Source: Doris montereyensis
Lineage: Eukaryota; Mollusca; Gastropoda; Nudibranchia; Dorididae
Length of the DNA stretch: 64,000 nucleotides
NCBI GenBank assembly: GCA_037039925.1
Contig: JAXRKP010001620.1
Span: forward strand, 33,501 to 97,500
Direction: 5' to 3'
This document shows positions 13,001 through 23,134 of this stretch, in pieces. Position numbers and translations under genes: made by a program. Within the stretch, counting starts at the first letter, position 1. Each line of letters opens with the position of its first letter. Under the pieces are notes generated by a model. The model was not told the DNA's origin and searched no databases. It was given only the letters and a program-made list of their open reading frames with translations.

Positions 13001-16000
13001 CTACATATTGTAGAACAGATTTAATGAGTTATTATCTCTACATATTGTAGAACGCACCTAATCAGCTCACAAGCTGACAATCTCTACACATTGTAGAATG
13101 CCTAATCAGGGCTCACAATGGGCGTGTCAATCTCTACATATTGTAGAACAGACTTAATGAGGGCTCGAAATGGGTGTGTCAATCTCTACACACTGAAGAA
13201 TGCCTAATCAGGGCTCACAATGGGCGTGTCAATCTCTACACATTGTAGAACGGACCTAATCAAGGCTCACAATGGGCGTATCAAAGCATGCGACGCTGTC
13301 GAGCCCAACACCTGACTCAGTGGATATTCCTAGTCCTGTGCCTTTGGCAAGAATAATTTGTTTTTTTCATGGACGCCTGACAACATTTTTACTCACACAT
13401 GTCAACTAACCAGTTGTAAATAAACACTTTGCAGTTTTCCTGTTATTGTTTAGTAAGTCTTTCACTGAAAATCTAACACAGACTGAGACAAATCTGTGTC
13501 TATCTTTTTCTACTATGAGTTCTTAATTTTGTATTTCTTTAGGTAAAATCTCACAATACATATGAAGATCTAGATGCGTTTATGTTCCAACAGTCAGATA
13601 TTGGTTAAAAAAAAAAAATGTCTTGCCGGGCAACATTCTGAGTATGGCTCAGCGATTTTCATTGCACTCACATGCCAGAACCCATAGACCTACGTAAAAG
13701 TTTTTAGATTTTCAGGTTTTCTGTGTTTGTTCTCTTTTAAACACATCTAACATTCAAAACTTTTCATGAGAAAATTGCTGGTATCATCTGAAAAATGATT
13801 TGTCTATTGTTACATCTTCCTTTAGAGAAAAATTATTCCTCTATTGCTCTCACTGTAAAAAAACCCACCCCACAACATTTAATTTTTAAAAATTTTACGG
13901 CTGTCCCAACTCAAAACACTGGCAGTGTGTGACTCAAACAGATAAAATGCCAAATGTCATGACCAAGTTGGATGCTACAAATGTTCAATGTATTTTTAAT
14001 AACAAAACACACTGTAGAGAGAAAAATATGACATAAATATAACACACACAAATAGCTTCTTACCTGAATCTTCAATGCATGTGACATTGTTGTCAGGATC
14101 CAGTTTAAAACCTGCACAGCAATCTGTCAGCATGCGATACCGCACAACTGACTGGTTTTTCTGGAGCAAGCAATCCGTAATTCTGGGAAAATACACACAT
14201 ACAAATAAATACATACACACATATTTTTTTTGCTTTTGATTTAGGGTTTTTACTTTTAGCATATATATGCGTAACTATCAAAATATAGTCATCCTATATC
14301 ATTGAAAAGTTTGTAGAGGCCTTGATTGCCAAGAAACCGGTGCCATCTGGGATTTTGACCCAATTTTCCAAAGCTATCTCCTCACTTAGTTTTGAATAAA
14401 ATCACTCAAAACCTGTGAAGGGTATTTTTTCCATTCAATATTTAAAGAATGGCATTGGGTTATTAAGATATATTTTGGTTATTTAAAAAAAAAAAAAGAA
14501 ATTTTGAAAATAGCTTATATCGTTTATATACAAAAATGGCATTTTTATTAAACAAAATGTTTTCTTTCAGGCGGTTTACAAAATATAAAAAAACCCTGAT
14601 GTTATTCTATTAACATTGACAAGAGGAACTTGTGTATCACATATTATACAAATTTAGAAATTTAGTGGGAGAAAACTACATTCGAAAAAATGTGAACAAA
14701 GAAATCAAATGAAAATAATACAAAAAAGACACTTCAGACGGGTTGCCCTTCTTGTAGCAGCCTCTTTACTCTTCTGACAGTCTCTGGCATTGATACGAAT
14801 GTAAAGAGGATTGTAAATCTAGGTTTTTCACTGATAAATCTTTTTATCCTAAATTGATATACCTGTTTTACTACTGGTTTATTTAACTCTACTTTGAGTT
14901 TAGTAGCTTTCTTCTCTTTCCTTTTCTGTTTGTTTTCCTCAGTCAGTAATCTCATTTTGCCAATCACTAAGTGATGATCACTTAATATTTCTGCTCCTCT
15001 GTTTACTCTTGCATCCAATGTACTGTAAAAAAGGGAGCTGATAACTATTATGCAGTCTATCATTGACTTTTCACACCTGTCTTCATTTACTCTTGTATAT
15101 TTGTGGATGTCTTTATGAGGAAAAAGGTGTTGGCTATTTTCGTGTTATTCTTTAAGCAAAAATCTATGAGTCTCTCTCCATTTGAGAAGTAGTTATCTCT
15201 CCTTCTTTACCTATTACACCTCCTGACGTTTCTACATTGTTGCCTACTCTAGCGTTTAAATCTCCTAAAAGCAGTAGTTCCTGTTTGGATTTAAGACTCT
15301 CTGCAGCTATTTTTAAATCATTTTCGAAAATCTTTTCTTCTTTAGTTTTGGTCTTCGTTTGGTCCATAAGCTATTAATAATTTAATTTCTGGTCCTTTTG
15401 GTTTAATATTTACCTCTAATAGCAGTGGGCTTATAAATTCCCAACTTTCTAGTTGCTTTTCATGCCTTTTATACACTAAGAGGCCTACTCCTGCTCTAGC
15501 TCTATCTTTGACATCTACTCCTGAGAAGATAAAAATATGATTGGTCCTACATTTTCTATTCCTTGTCCTTTTTTCTTTGTCTCTGTAATGGCCAAAACAT
15601 CTACTTTGAATTTTTTCCATTTCTTCAACTAATACTAACTCTTTTCCATTTATTGCCCTAACGTTCCATGTTCCAAAAATCACAAATGTTGTTTTCTGTC
15701 AGGGTTAACTCCCTTAGCCTTTGGTCAACCAAGACCTGCCTGCAAGACAGCAGGAGACTCGTGGAGGGCAGGATGGATCATCTACTCCCCGTATAGGTGC
15801 TTACCTGTCCACTGCCCGGTTTTTCAGTATCTTTTATTTAAATTGAAAAAAAATAAGTAACAAAAAACGTGTGCATAAAAACAAAACGCTGATTGGCCGA
15901 GACTGGTAGGTAGGTGTCTTTTGTCTATCGAATGACCGCAGTGGGCGGGTCAATCTCATTGTGTCGAGTTAAAGTTACATTACAATACAATATAAACGAT

Positions 16001-18714
16001 TAACCTTGTTACTAAAAATTGTTACCGACATTTATTCAACTTATTGCTTTAATTTCGTTATTTTGAGTTTGATTATTGATACACTGGCTGCTTTGTGAGA
16101 AGGAATTGGATTGGAAGGAAAGTGAAACATCATCAAACATTTAATGCCACCAGATCGTCACATATTTAGGGAAAATAATCCCCAAGTAAATATATTTTAG
16201 TTTATAGCAATGGTCCTGAATACTGTCTTTGTTATCCTAAAACACACACTTTTAAGCTGCAAAATCTAGTATTATGACTGCTTTCAGCATATATAATCTC
16301 TTTGTTGATGTGCAGTTTCCTTACTCTTATTATCAAATTTCATTTGATAAAGAGGTGTGCCGAAATGCAGATACAGCATTTCATTTGATAAAATTCAAAT
16401 TGCTCTTATTCTTTGAAATTTTTCATTTTTCTTTTTTTTTATGACATGGTTAACTTACTCGTAAAAAGTACACTGTTCTTGAGTAAACCAGCCGCAGGAA
16501 TCCTGGTAGGACTGGTTGCATTTAGAGGGCTGGACGATGGTGCGCACACTTTCATATGACTGAATCTTGGTACACCATCGGCAACTGAGTGAAGAAAATC
16601 CAAAATTAATGGAAAGCGAGTTGAAAATAAATTAAATGGAGAAAAAAACAACTTAATTTGCGGAAGATGTCAACTTTTTAACAAAAGTGGACAGAGGAGA
16701 AAAGAAGTTTGTTTGTTTGATTAAAACGATCTCCATCCACCATTGCAGTGACCTCAGGGGTCAATAAGAGGAAAGAGCGAGACAGAAGAAGGAAAAAGAG
16801 AGAAACAATCCAATCCTACGGTTGGGCCACGAAAAAATGGAACATAAATTCTAGATTGACATTTTATAAGATGCACTGGAAAACGCCTAAAATGGGTTAA
16901 AATAAAAAAAGTTGATTTATAGCATGCAAACAAAGTTCTGGCATTCAAACAGATAAACTTCACGCGTGAGGATTGACCATACAAACTGCATTTTGTTATT
17001 AGGCAACACATATAATAAAATCCAATAATTTGTCTCTATATGACATTGAAAAATAGCATGACAGTAGCCTGGAAGCACAAATCTCGTCTTCATTATTAAA
17101 CTATGCTTCACCTCGGGTGAGCCAAGAAAATAATTGTCCTGAAATTTTGATTTTACAGGTATATAATTTTGCACATAGAACATTCAAACCAATATCCTAA
17201 ATCTTTTGACATGACAGCTGCGTCCAATAAACAACACACTAGATTTGTCCCATTTTGGACAAAAATGACCCTATCAGCAACTCACTCTTCTGCCCTCAAA
17301 CCAGCAAAGGGGCGTGACCCTAGATATGTAATACTAGATTGACCAATCAGCGTAGCGGCTACGTGACTCAATGGGGAGAGCCGTCATTGGCTGTAAAGCC
17401 TCACCTGCGCTATCGTCTCAGAAGACCAAGGCTCAGAACGATGGGGATTGATGCACCGCTTTACATTGTTTACTGACTGACTTGTCTTTTAGTTGTCGCT
17501 TTTATTATTCTTTCACTTACAATCTAGACATACATAACGTTTGACATTTCAGACAAATTCTTTGTTATTTGTGTTTTATATTGAATCAATACAAAAAAAT
17601 AGAGAAAGAAATGAAGTTGCTTTCTATTTGTCTCAATAGATTATAACAATGTGATATAACATGAAGAAACGGTACGATTTGAGAAACAAAGGGATGAAAC
17701 TTGTTCACCTAATGAAGAACAATGTAGTGTGTGACAAAATCAAGTGTAAGATATTAAAACACATTTCATATTCTCTCTTTTTCTCCTTCTGAAAAAATAC
17801 CCAAATTTTTTTCTAAATGAACATTTTGAAAGGGTCGACTATATTAATACATGTATTTACAAAAAAAAACAATAGTTTGGGTGAAAGAGGGGAACAATTG
17901 TGTATAATATTGTTTTTCTGGCCCTCTTGATTAAGCAAATATATTTTAGTACTTACTAAATGAAATACATACAGATATAATATATACATCACTTAATGAG
18001 AAGCACTGTAATGTGTGACAATATCAAATGTAAAATTATTAGAACACCTTTCATACTCTCTCTCCAAATGAGAGATGTTGCCTTCAGCCCTCATCTATTT
18101 CATTACATGAAGAAACTATACTTGTCCATTAAAGAGTACAGTTTCGATAAGTTTCAAGGTAACAATCACAGAGAAAGCAACATAGCGCCGCACAAGTAGA
18201 GCTTTATAGCTGATGGCGTCTCGCCTCCATGAAATCTCGTGTTCAGACTGGCGGTGTAGAGCGATTGTCTGATCTCTATTTAGTATATCTATGGGCATGA
18301 TGGAGACATATTTACATATAACTTAAGGCGACTGAAAAGTTGAATGTAAAATAAAATTGACATTAAATAAAACTGGTTGAATTTACATGGACTCAACCGT
18401 AGATGATATGTTTTTAACCAATGGTCTAAACGCCTTAGATCATCATACAGTCTGAGCCAAAATAAATTTATTCTTTTTTAAGAGAAAAGAAAAAAAGTAT
18501 CCCAACCAGCTGCTCCCATACACTGCCCACTATGATAACAGTATTATAAATCTATGAAAAGAAGATGAAAACAAAGTTCAAGATGCTCATTAAGTCTTAC
18601 TCAACATAGCTGAACAAACAACCCAATGCCAAGCTGATGAGTAAGGGGTTCAAAACCGTGCGCAAGCAGAGCTTGGCATGACTGTGTCCAGACTTCATCA
18701 TCAAGCCAAACTCT
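371..18714 (-). CDS. Small type I membrane protein with EMI-like Cys-rich ectodomain (spliced gene, whole span)
   Basis: Coding exons in transcript order are 18601-18714 (ATG at 18701), 16459-16584, 14064-14182, optional 8048-8280, and 371-522 (stop 371-373). Every boundary has AG/GT, and phases 2, 2, 1, 1 join without conflict. Without the 8048-8280 exon the product is exactly 165 aa; with it, 243 aa. Layout: N-terminal signal peptide (about residues 1-32), a Cys-rich ectodomain of ~85 residues ending in a YRMLTDCCAGF motif typical of EMI-domain C-termini, a hydrophilic stalk, a ~22-residue membrane helix and a cytoplasmic tail of only a few residues (LHLWKK). It is probably a plasma-membrane or secretory-pathway surface protein. 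The EMI assignment rests on the CC-x-G motif and Cys spacing only. The ligand and function are unknown. A 5' UTR exon must lie upstream of 18714, because that exon begins with a strong acceptor 13 nt before the ATG. I did not find the UTR exon. Confidence 0.72.
655..835 (+). repeat. 30-bp tandem array, six copies
   Basis: Unit TGGATTGCTAAACATAACAT plus CAAGTTGCTA. It lies ~135 bp upstream (gene sense) of the last exon of the EMI-like gene. An A-rich stretch and an (AT)n run (1031-1059) follow. Confidence 0.9.
1151..1675. mobile_element. ~525-bp MITE with CAGTGGTGTC ends
   Basis: The left end CAGTGGTGTCGGCCAAAGAA and the right end GAGTTCTTAGGCAGGCACCACT form inverted termini matching the 96-bp copy at 33668. 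TA precedes the left end. Internally, a ~90-bp segment with CTAAGAACCCGCTATTTCCA is present twice (about 1180-1350), and phrases like TAAGAACCCG recur near both ends. No coding capacity. Confidence 0.65.
1680..4009. other. Long intron of EMI-like gene, little recognisable
   Basis: AT-rich sequence with one family A copy (~3540-3665) and one diverged family B copy (~3820-3995). No exon-like frame with splice sites was found. Confidence 0.5.
4010..4248 (+). repeat. ~35-bp tandem array, about six copies
   Basis: Unit GATTATTATGAAGGTCAGGT plus GTAAACGCCTATCGT, one copy shortened. In the last intron of the EMI-like gene. Confidence 0.88.
4960..5865 (+). repeat. ~59-bp tandem array, about fifteen copies
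   Basis: Unit AAGACAGTTACAGTTTGTCG, GCTCAATGTGAATATAACAC, TAAGGAACGGTTGTCAAGCC. Divergence is higher at the left end and lower at the right, suggesting growth at the right side. Intronic. Confidence 0.9.
5915..6500 (+). repeat. 28-29 bp tandem array, about seventeen copies
   Basis: Unit CAGTCTGTCAATGGTCCTGT plus CATCAGATT. It begins next to the previous array, whose last units share TTTGTCGG. Some copies near 6370-6500 are separated by unrelated sequence. Confidence 0.9.
6501..8047. other. Intron of EMI-like gene before stalk exon
   Basis: Contains a partial family A copy (6790-6850), a short (TA)n run near 7615 and a diverged SINE C head near 7800-7900. Otherwise nothing recognised. Confidence 0.5.
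8048..8280 (-). CDS. Optional stalk exon with three ~25-residue repeats
   Basis: The acceptor is CCTTCTGCAG at 8281-8290 and the donor GTGATG at 8042-8047. The exon encodes three imperfect charged repeats of the type GGNRLDKVTDTKPPSTDENA, rich in Thr, Pro, Asp and Lys and without Cys, as expected of a flexible and perhaps O-glycosylated stalk. It enters and leaves in phase 1 (G+AT = Asp; G+AA = Glu), so it can be skipped without changing frame. The length is 233 nt. One base appears missing in the third repeat (GCAAAGGAGG where the other repeats read GCAAAAGGAGG), and restoring it gives 234 nt, a multiple of three. That it belongs to this gene is inferred from strand, position and phase. Confidence 0.55.
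9110..9440 (-). mobile_element. SINE-like family C copy
   Basis: Diverged reverse copy: tail GATTTGATTTTACCCACATC, body GATGGGACTAGGTGTCGACC, head remnant AACCTGTTGGGCATGAATAC. In the long last intron of the EMI-like gene. Confidence 0.62.
10497..11446 (+). repeat. Family A copy expanded internally into a ~40-bp satellite
   Basis: The outer parts are normal family A sequence (ATTTATCCAGTCCACCATAT at left; CCACCAGTAGCAACTGCCAA at right). Between them ~20 units of AGTAGGACCAGATGAGTGCA plus AGAATGAAAGGAAAGAATA occur. Units are close to identical. The long minus-strand frames here are by-products of the repeat. Confidence 0.85.
11940..12590 (+). repeat. ~55-bp pyrimidine-rich array
   Basis: About eleven units of CACCTCTCTCTACTATAAGT, CAATTAATTTGTCTATCTTT, TTATCCTTCTC. 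Strong strand asymmetry: T and C on plus. Intronic. Confidence 0.88.
12985..13290 (+). repeat. ~50-bp array with small inverted repeats
   Basis: About six units of TGTCAATCTCTACATATTGT, AGAACGGACCTAATCAGGGC, TCACAATGGGCG. Each holds a short hairpin CTACA-TAT-TGTAG. Upstream (12600-12980) two diverged copies of a longer segment (TCTGTCAGAATGAG...CTCAGCAAATCTGAG) precede it. Confidence 0.75.
13300..14063. other. Intron sequence, nothing recognised
   Basis: AT-rich; no repeat family member or exon could be supported. Confidence 0.5.
14064..14182 (-). CDS. EMI-like membrane protein, ectodomain exon B (CC-x-G motif)
   Basis: The acceptor is TTTTCCCAG and the donor GTAAGA. The 119-nt exon encodes ITDCLLQKNQSVVRYRMLTD, then CCAGFKLDPDNNVTCIEDS. 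The Y-R-x-x-x-x-C-C-x-G-F pattern is the most recognisable feature of EMI domains, and one N-glycosylation sequon (NVT) follows. The exon leaves in phase 1, which fits both the stalk exon and the last exon. Confidence 0.72.
14734..15840 (-). pseudogene. RTE-like LINE, 5' part: UTR and AP-type endonuclease
   Basis: Broken reading frames (15342-15683, 15164-15367, 14734-15063) carry the marks of an apurinic-type endonuclease in order: GTWNVRA near the start, GVGLLVYKR, LLLLGDLNARVG, and SDHHLV, the catalytic SDH near the end. 15690-15840 looks like the element's 5' UTR. Similarity stops near 14730, before any reverse-transcriptase motif. It is dead by frameshifts. It lies in an intron of the EMI-like gene, in the same orientation. 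RTE clade is my best guess. Confidence 0.7.
16459..16584 (-). CDS. EMI-like membrane protein, ectodomain exon A
   Basis: The 126-nt exon lies between a CACTCAG acceptor and a GTAAGT donor. It encodes DCRWCTKIQSYESVRTIVQ and then a second Cys group including CNQSYQDSCGWFTQEQC. The exon is open in one frame, uninterrupted, and enters and leaves in phase 2. The paired cysteines suggest an extracellular disulfide-bonded fold. Confidence 0.72.
16585..18600. other. Intron of EMI-like gene; CCAAT-containing patch
   Basis: A family A copy at 16722-16800. At 17300-17450 a less AT-rich patch has GACCAATCAGCG and CATTGGCTG, CCAAT-type words in both orientations, and on the minus strand GATAGCGCAG|GTGAGG, a donor-like site. 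An alternative promoter with its own first exon is possible but unproven. Confidence 0.35.
18601..18714 (-). CDS. EMI-like membrane protein, first coding exon (signal peptide)
   Basis: A pyrimidine-rich acceptor ending TTATGCAG is followed by 13 nt of 5' UTR, then ATG at 18701 (a second in-frame ATG directly follows). The 33 codons give a basic start (MMKSGHSHAK) and a hydrophobic core (LNPLLISLALGCLFSYV), a classic signal peptide. The donor is GTAAGA at 18595-18600, leaving phase 2 (GA). Together with T from the next exon this makes Asp, the first residue of the Cys-rich region. Confidence 0.68.
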   Translation of the reverse strand, partial: RVWLDDEVWTQSCQALLAHGFEPLTHQLGIGLFVQLC

Positions 18715-21429
18715 CTGCATAAGAAAAAAAGAAAACAAGATTGATTTGAAAGCATTTGACGACCAATATACCTAAGATACTGTAAGATTAAGATACTGAT
18801 CATAAATTTATTCCACTTTTGGTTTTAATGCCTTCCTACATTGTTGGACATTTTCAGAGATTGCTAAGAAAATAGATTTAACCTCACAGGAAGTGATCAA
18901 AATATTTTTAAAACGTATCCATCTTTCATGCATTGCTGAAAATTTTATAAAATCAATCATCACAAAATGTAGAACAGAAAAGATCATTAATAAGAACAAA
19001 TCCGTCAGTATTTCATCTACCTTGATGTTTGATGTCTGTTTTATTCTCAAACGTTTACGTTTTTTAAATCTTGTCTTCAGTTTCATTAATCCAAAACTGA
19101 ATACGTGTACTATTTTAATTTCATTTGGTCCTCCCCATCCCTAAACATAGTTGAAATTCTTTTCAGAATATAAACCATGTAGAGAATTATGCGATTACTC
19201 CAAATTCTTCTGCTCCTGACGTCTCTATCAAATTCCAGGAAATGACTTGGTATTTAAATAACAAGACATCAACAACATAATAGTATTGGGATGAGTTCCA
19301 TATTTGGGACCCAACCAATGTTTTAACATCGTTATCACCTACAGTTGGCTTTGATGGCGTAGCGAGGGTAAGGACATCGATACTATAATATTAAAATAAT
19401 GACAGGGTACCGCCTATACTATGGTGTACTCCTTCCATGGTATAATTTATAACACAAATGAAGAGAATTATTATGATAACCATTATATCGATGAAGATGA
19501 TGATGATTATGATAATGCTGGAAGTCTGCAAAAATATAAATGCTAAACTAAAACTGCCAGAAAGCATCATGCTTCAAAAGCTACAGATTAGACTGTGAGG
19601 TTTGAAGAAAGGCAGTTGGTATTGAAAGGAGAGTGAGCTTGTTGTAGATTCACTTAAGAGACATAAAAACATAGTTTAAAAAAGGCATTACTGATTTACA
19701 ATGCATGTAATAATATATATCCTATATGTTATAAAAAAAACTTGTTTATTTTCTGTCATGTCTACTGACCTTAATAAACAATCAATCGAGCTGAAATTTT
19801 GTATGGAAATACTCAAAGGCTTGAAATATGATCCTTCATTTTCAAATCCCTATAACTCTAATCATTTATGTGTAAATAATTAACCAAACTATCTTTCTTT
19901 ATCAGCTCCCATTCTACCTTCCGGTTTATGGGTTTCAATGTTTTGTCATACTTTATTATTGACTTTACGGAAGTTGTTACTTCAAGCATAAACAACTAAA
20001 ACAAGTAGACTAGAGCAGTACAAAAGTATGAAAATTAAATTTGTGGGCTCAAAGTTGTGATTTTTGTTGGGATGAGCCAGGCAAGGGGAGGCCTTGGATG
20101 GGCTGTCGGAGGGACCTAGCTTTGCTTCGGATGAGGGAGGGGGGGGGGGGAGCAGGTAGGGGTGGGGAAGGATTTCATGGTCAGCGATAGTATAGTGCGT
20201 GCCCGACTATCATAATAGGAGTCCTTCCATACAATACATCTAAATTCTAGATAAAATCTTGGAGTATGAGACATTATGGTGAACCCTAGGGAGGAAAATC
20301 AAAAATAATGATACATACAACAGATTACTAGGACAACTTAACAAAATCAGATACAGTCAGAGAAGAATAAGAAAAAAAGGAGAAGAGGAAGAGGAAAAAG
20401 GAGGGGACGGAAGAGCAGGAGAAGAATATTAGGGTGCGTTATCTTGCCCTTATGAAATTGTGGGATTTCCACTAGTATATATATATGTATATAATATATA
20501 GGCCTATAATGTTTAATGGAAAGACTAAGAAGAAAGGCATGCAGTTCTGGAGTAGAACCCTGTCAGCGTCAGAGAACTTAAAAAAAATAATTTTATTGGA
20601 AGAAAACACAGCCTTAAAATATCAATAACTTTCACAGCATAAATATTTTTATATACATAGAATCTTAAATAAGATCTAAAACCGGATCTTTCATGGGCAT
20701 CCCGTAATAATTGATGTCCCGTTAGTGTGAGTACATTTGTATTCTGTAAATTAATGTAACTGAAAATCTGCCCAGGTGGTTTAAGTTTATTTTATACCAA
20801 ATAGTAATTTATAAAATAATTCAGAAGAAGTATTTTTATTGAGCACTAATCCTATGACTTTTCATCTTGATCAGGATGGAGACCGCCTGAATCCCCCTTT
20901 TTTCTTCTTCACTGAGTTGTCACGTAATCAGGGGGGGGATCCCTGAACCCCCCCTTATTTTCACTTGATTCCCATTTTTAAAAATTGATGATGGAATAAT
21001 GATGGTATTTTTATCTGGCCAACCATTTCTTGTGTCACCGGGACATCAATTCTTAACCCCATCGCCCTTAAATACTATTATGGGTCAGTCTGTGCATGCT
21101 ACACAGCCTTATGACACATGTTTCAATATGCTTAGTGACTGGTTTAAGGGTCATAACTGTATAAAACACTTGTATACATGGGTCAAAGTATTTATTATAA
21201 TAAAAGAAAGGCCATTTGCCTGAACTGAAAGTTGGTATGTCTTTCCACAAAAACATGCACGCACCGGTCAACATTGCAAGTGTCGAAAAAAAGTTTGAAT
21301 AACTTCCCCTCTGGAAGTCAGCTGTCAGTTTCTAAGTTATGTGGGTATGTCCCTTGGCAGTGAAGGGGCGAAGGAGTATCCTATAGTATTATTGATCTTA
21401 ATACTTCATTTATAAACAATAAAAGTCGA
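18715..21429. other. Upstream region of EMI-like gene, nothing recognised
   Basis: AT-rich; short G runs near 20140 and 20930. No exon or known repeat was found. The 5' UTR exon of the EMI-like gene may lie here or in the AGATCT-rich region beyond. Confidence 0.45.
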
Positions 21430-22760
21430 ATTTTTAGCTCAGACATAGATCTAGAATCTACTTAAGCCTCAAATCAAGAAACTAGATCTCTCTATATTCT
21501 ATAGATTGTATATGCCTCTTTATCTCTAGATCTAGAGATGAAGTAAAAAATGATAGGCCTAGATCTAAAAATCTAATAGGCTACACATGACATGACATTA
21601 TAAACTCAAAGCCCTGTCAACAGTGTCAAAGATGAATCAAAATAATTCTTCACAAATAGGTTACAAGAAATAAACAACAAAACATGATCAGAGGGAAATG
21701 ATTTATGTAGAAATCAGATCGAAATTATTTTAGATGATATCCTCTCTTTATCTAAGACTTCAGATCATACCTGTTTAAGAGTTGTGACTGAAAATGGATT
21801 CTTTCTCAGTATCTCAGATATGCGTGATAAGGTGTAAAACTAAAACAATTTATGAATTAGTAGATTAGTTTTGGAATCTAAGATAATGATCACAGATAAT
21901 CAACACGATTGATAAAACTGTGACGATTTTCTCCTACTTTCCCCAACAATTTCACGCGGACTTTGATCTGAGACTCATTCAATATTCGCTTCCTCACAAG
22001 GTTGATAGTAACTAGACTAGATCTAGCCCACTCACTAGCCTTTGAGCCCTCGTCAATCCGACACAGTCGACTAACGAGTCGTTGTTGTTGGTGGTGAGTA
22101 GTGTGACCCTAGCTATGACCCGGAAGTTGTGTAAATTCCTCCACTAAAGAAGATCTCTTTACTGGCGGAAGCAAAACACTGAAATAAACACTTCACGGAC
22201 AATGGAGATTGAGAGCGCTAATCGCCGATTGTGACTCATTTAGGAATGAATAGATCTAGATTCTATGTCGTGTCGACAACTTAAGTTCTTTGACTGATTT
22301 TCTCTAATTCTATTTGATATTTACTGGCTCTTGTTCTGCTCACTTTTAATTAAGTCGGTGTAATATCATTAGTTCAGCCTGGAACTGTAGACCAGATCTA
22401 TCTAGATCTAGATCTAGACCTAGACTTCTTCTGTACTACTGTAGGCTACCTCGTAAAACCCACCACAGCAATGAATGAGTGCATATGCGTATATATCCAG
22501 AGTAGGCTAAAGAACTAAATAACCGATGTAGACTTAGAATCTAGATCTATAGTTCTAGACAACAGTTAGCGATTTGATTCGTTGGCCAAGATTCTAAAGT
22601 TCTGTGACAAAATTGATGTTACACTAATTTGTGGGCTCAAAGTTTTGATTATTATTTCATTATACGCCTGTAGTATTTCATGCCTATATAGGCCTAGAGA
22701 TTGAGAGCTAGATCTAGTTATCTAGTCATAAACACTTGTTACATATATTACTTTGCTAAC
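21430..22760. promoter_or_regulatory. AGATCT-rich region upstream of SNAP29, possible promoter
   Basis: Many AGATCT/CTAGATCTAG words (for example 22395-22425). An ETS-type CCGGAAGT lies at ~22117-22126, common in promoters of broadly expressed genes, near ATGACCCGGAAGTTGTGTAA. The region lies between the starts of the EMI-like gene (minus) and SNAP29 (plus), so a divergent promoter is possible. Transcription starts are not visible. Confidence 0.35.
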
Positions 22761-22831
22761 AAGTATACAGAGAAAACTATTATAAATCATATTAATATAA
22801 ACCATAATTACAATTGTTATTATTGAGCATC

Positions 22832-23134
22832 ATGTCTCGCTATGTGCAGTCTTCAAATCCTTTTGAAGACGATGAAGATGAAGGCAATTTTGTGATGGTC
22901 GATAAACAGAGCAACAGATCATCATCTAACCCAAGGTCAACACAAGGAAGTTCCAATGTCTATGCCAAAAATCATCACTGGAATGCTAGTGGTGAAACGA
23001 GCAGTCCCTTTGATGATCGACGGCAACACTTGATGCAGCAGATTCAGAATTCTGAAAATACCCAGTTAGAAAGTACACAACGAGCATTAGCAAGCATCTA
23101 TGACTCAGAGGCGATGGGCGTTGCCACAGCAGAG
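22832..23134 (+). CDS. SNAP29: SNAP29 exon 1 (NPF motif and start of Qb SNARE helix)
   Basis: I chose ATG at 22832 because the protein then begins MSRYVQSSNPFEDDEDEG, the usual SNAP29 start with an NPF motif and acidic patch. 101 codons end at TAE, just before donor GTTTGT at 23135, in phase 0. SPFDDRRQHL and the ALASIYDSEAMGVATAE segment match the conserved entry to the Qb SNARE helix. Confidence 0.9.
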
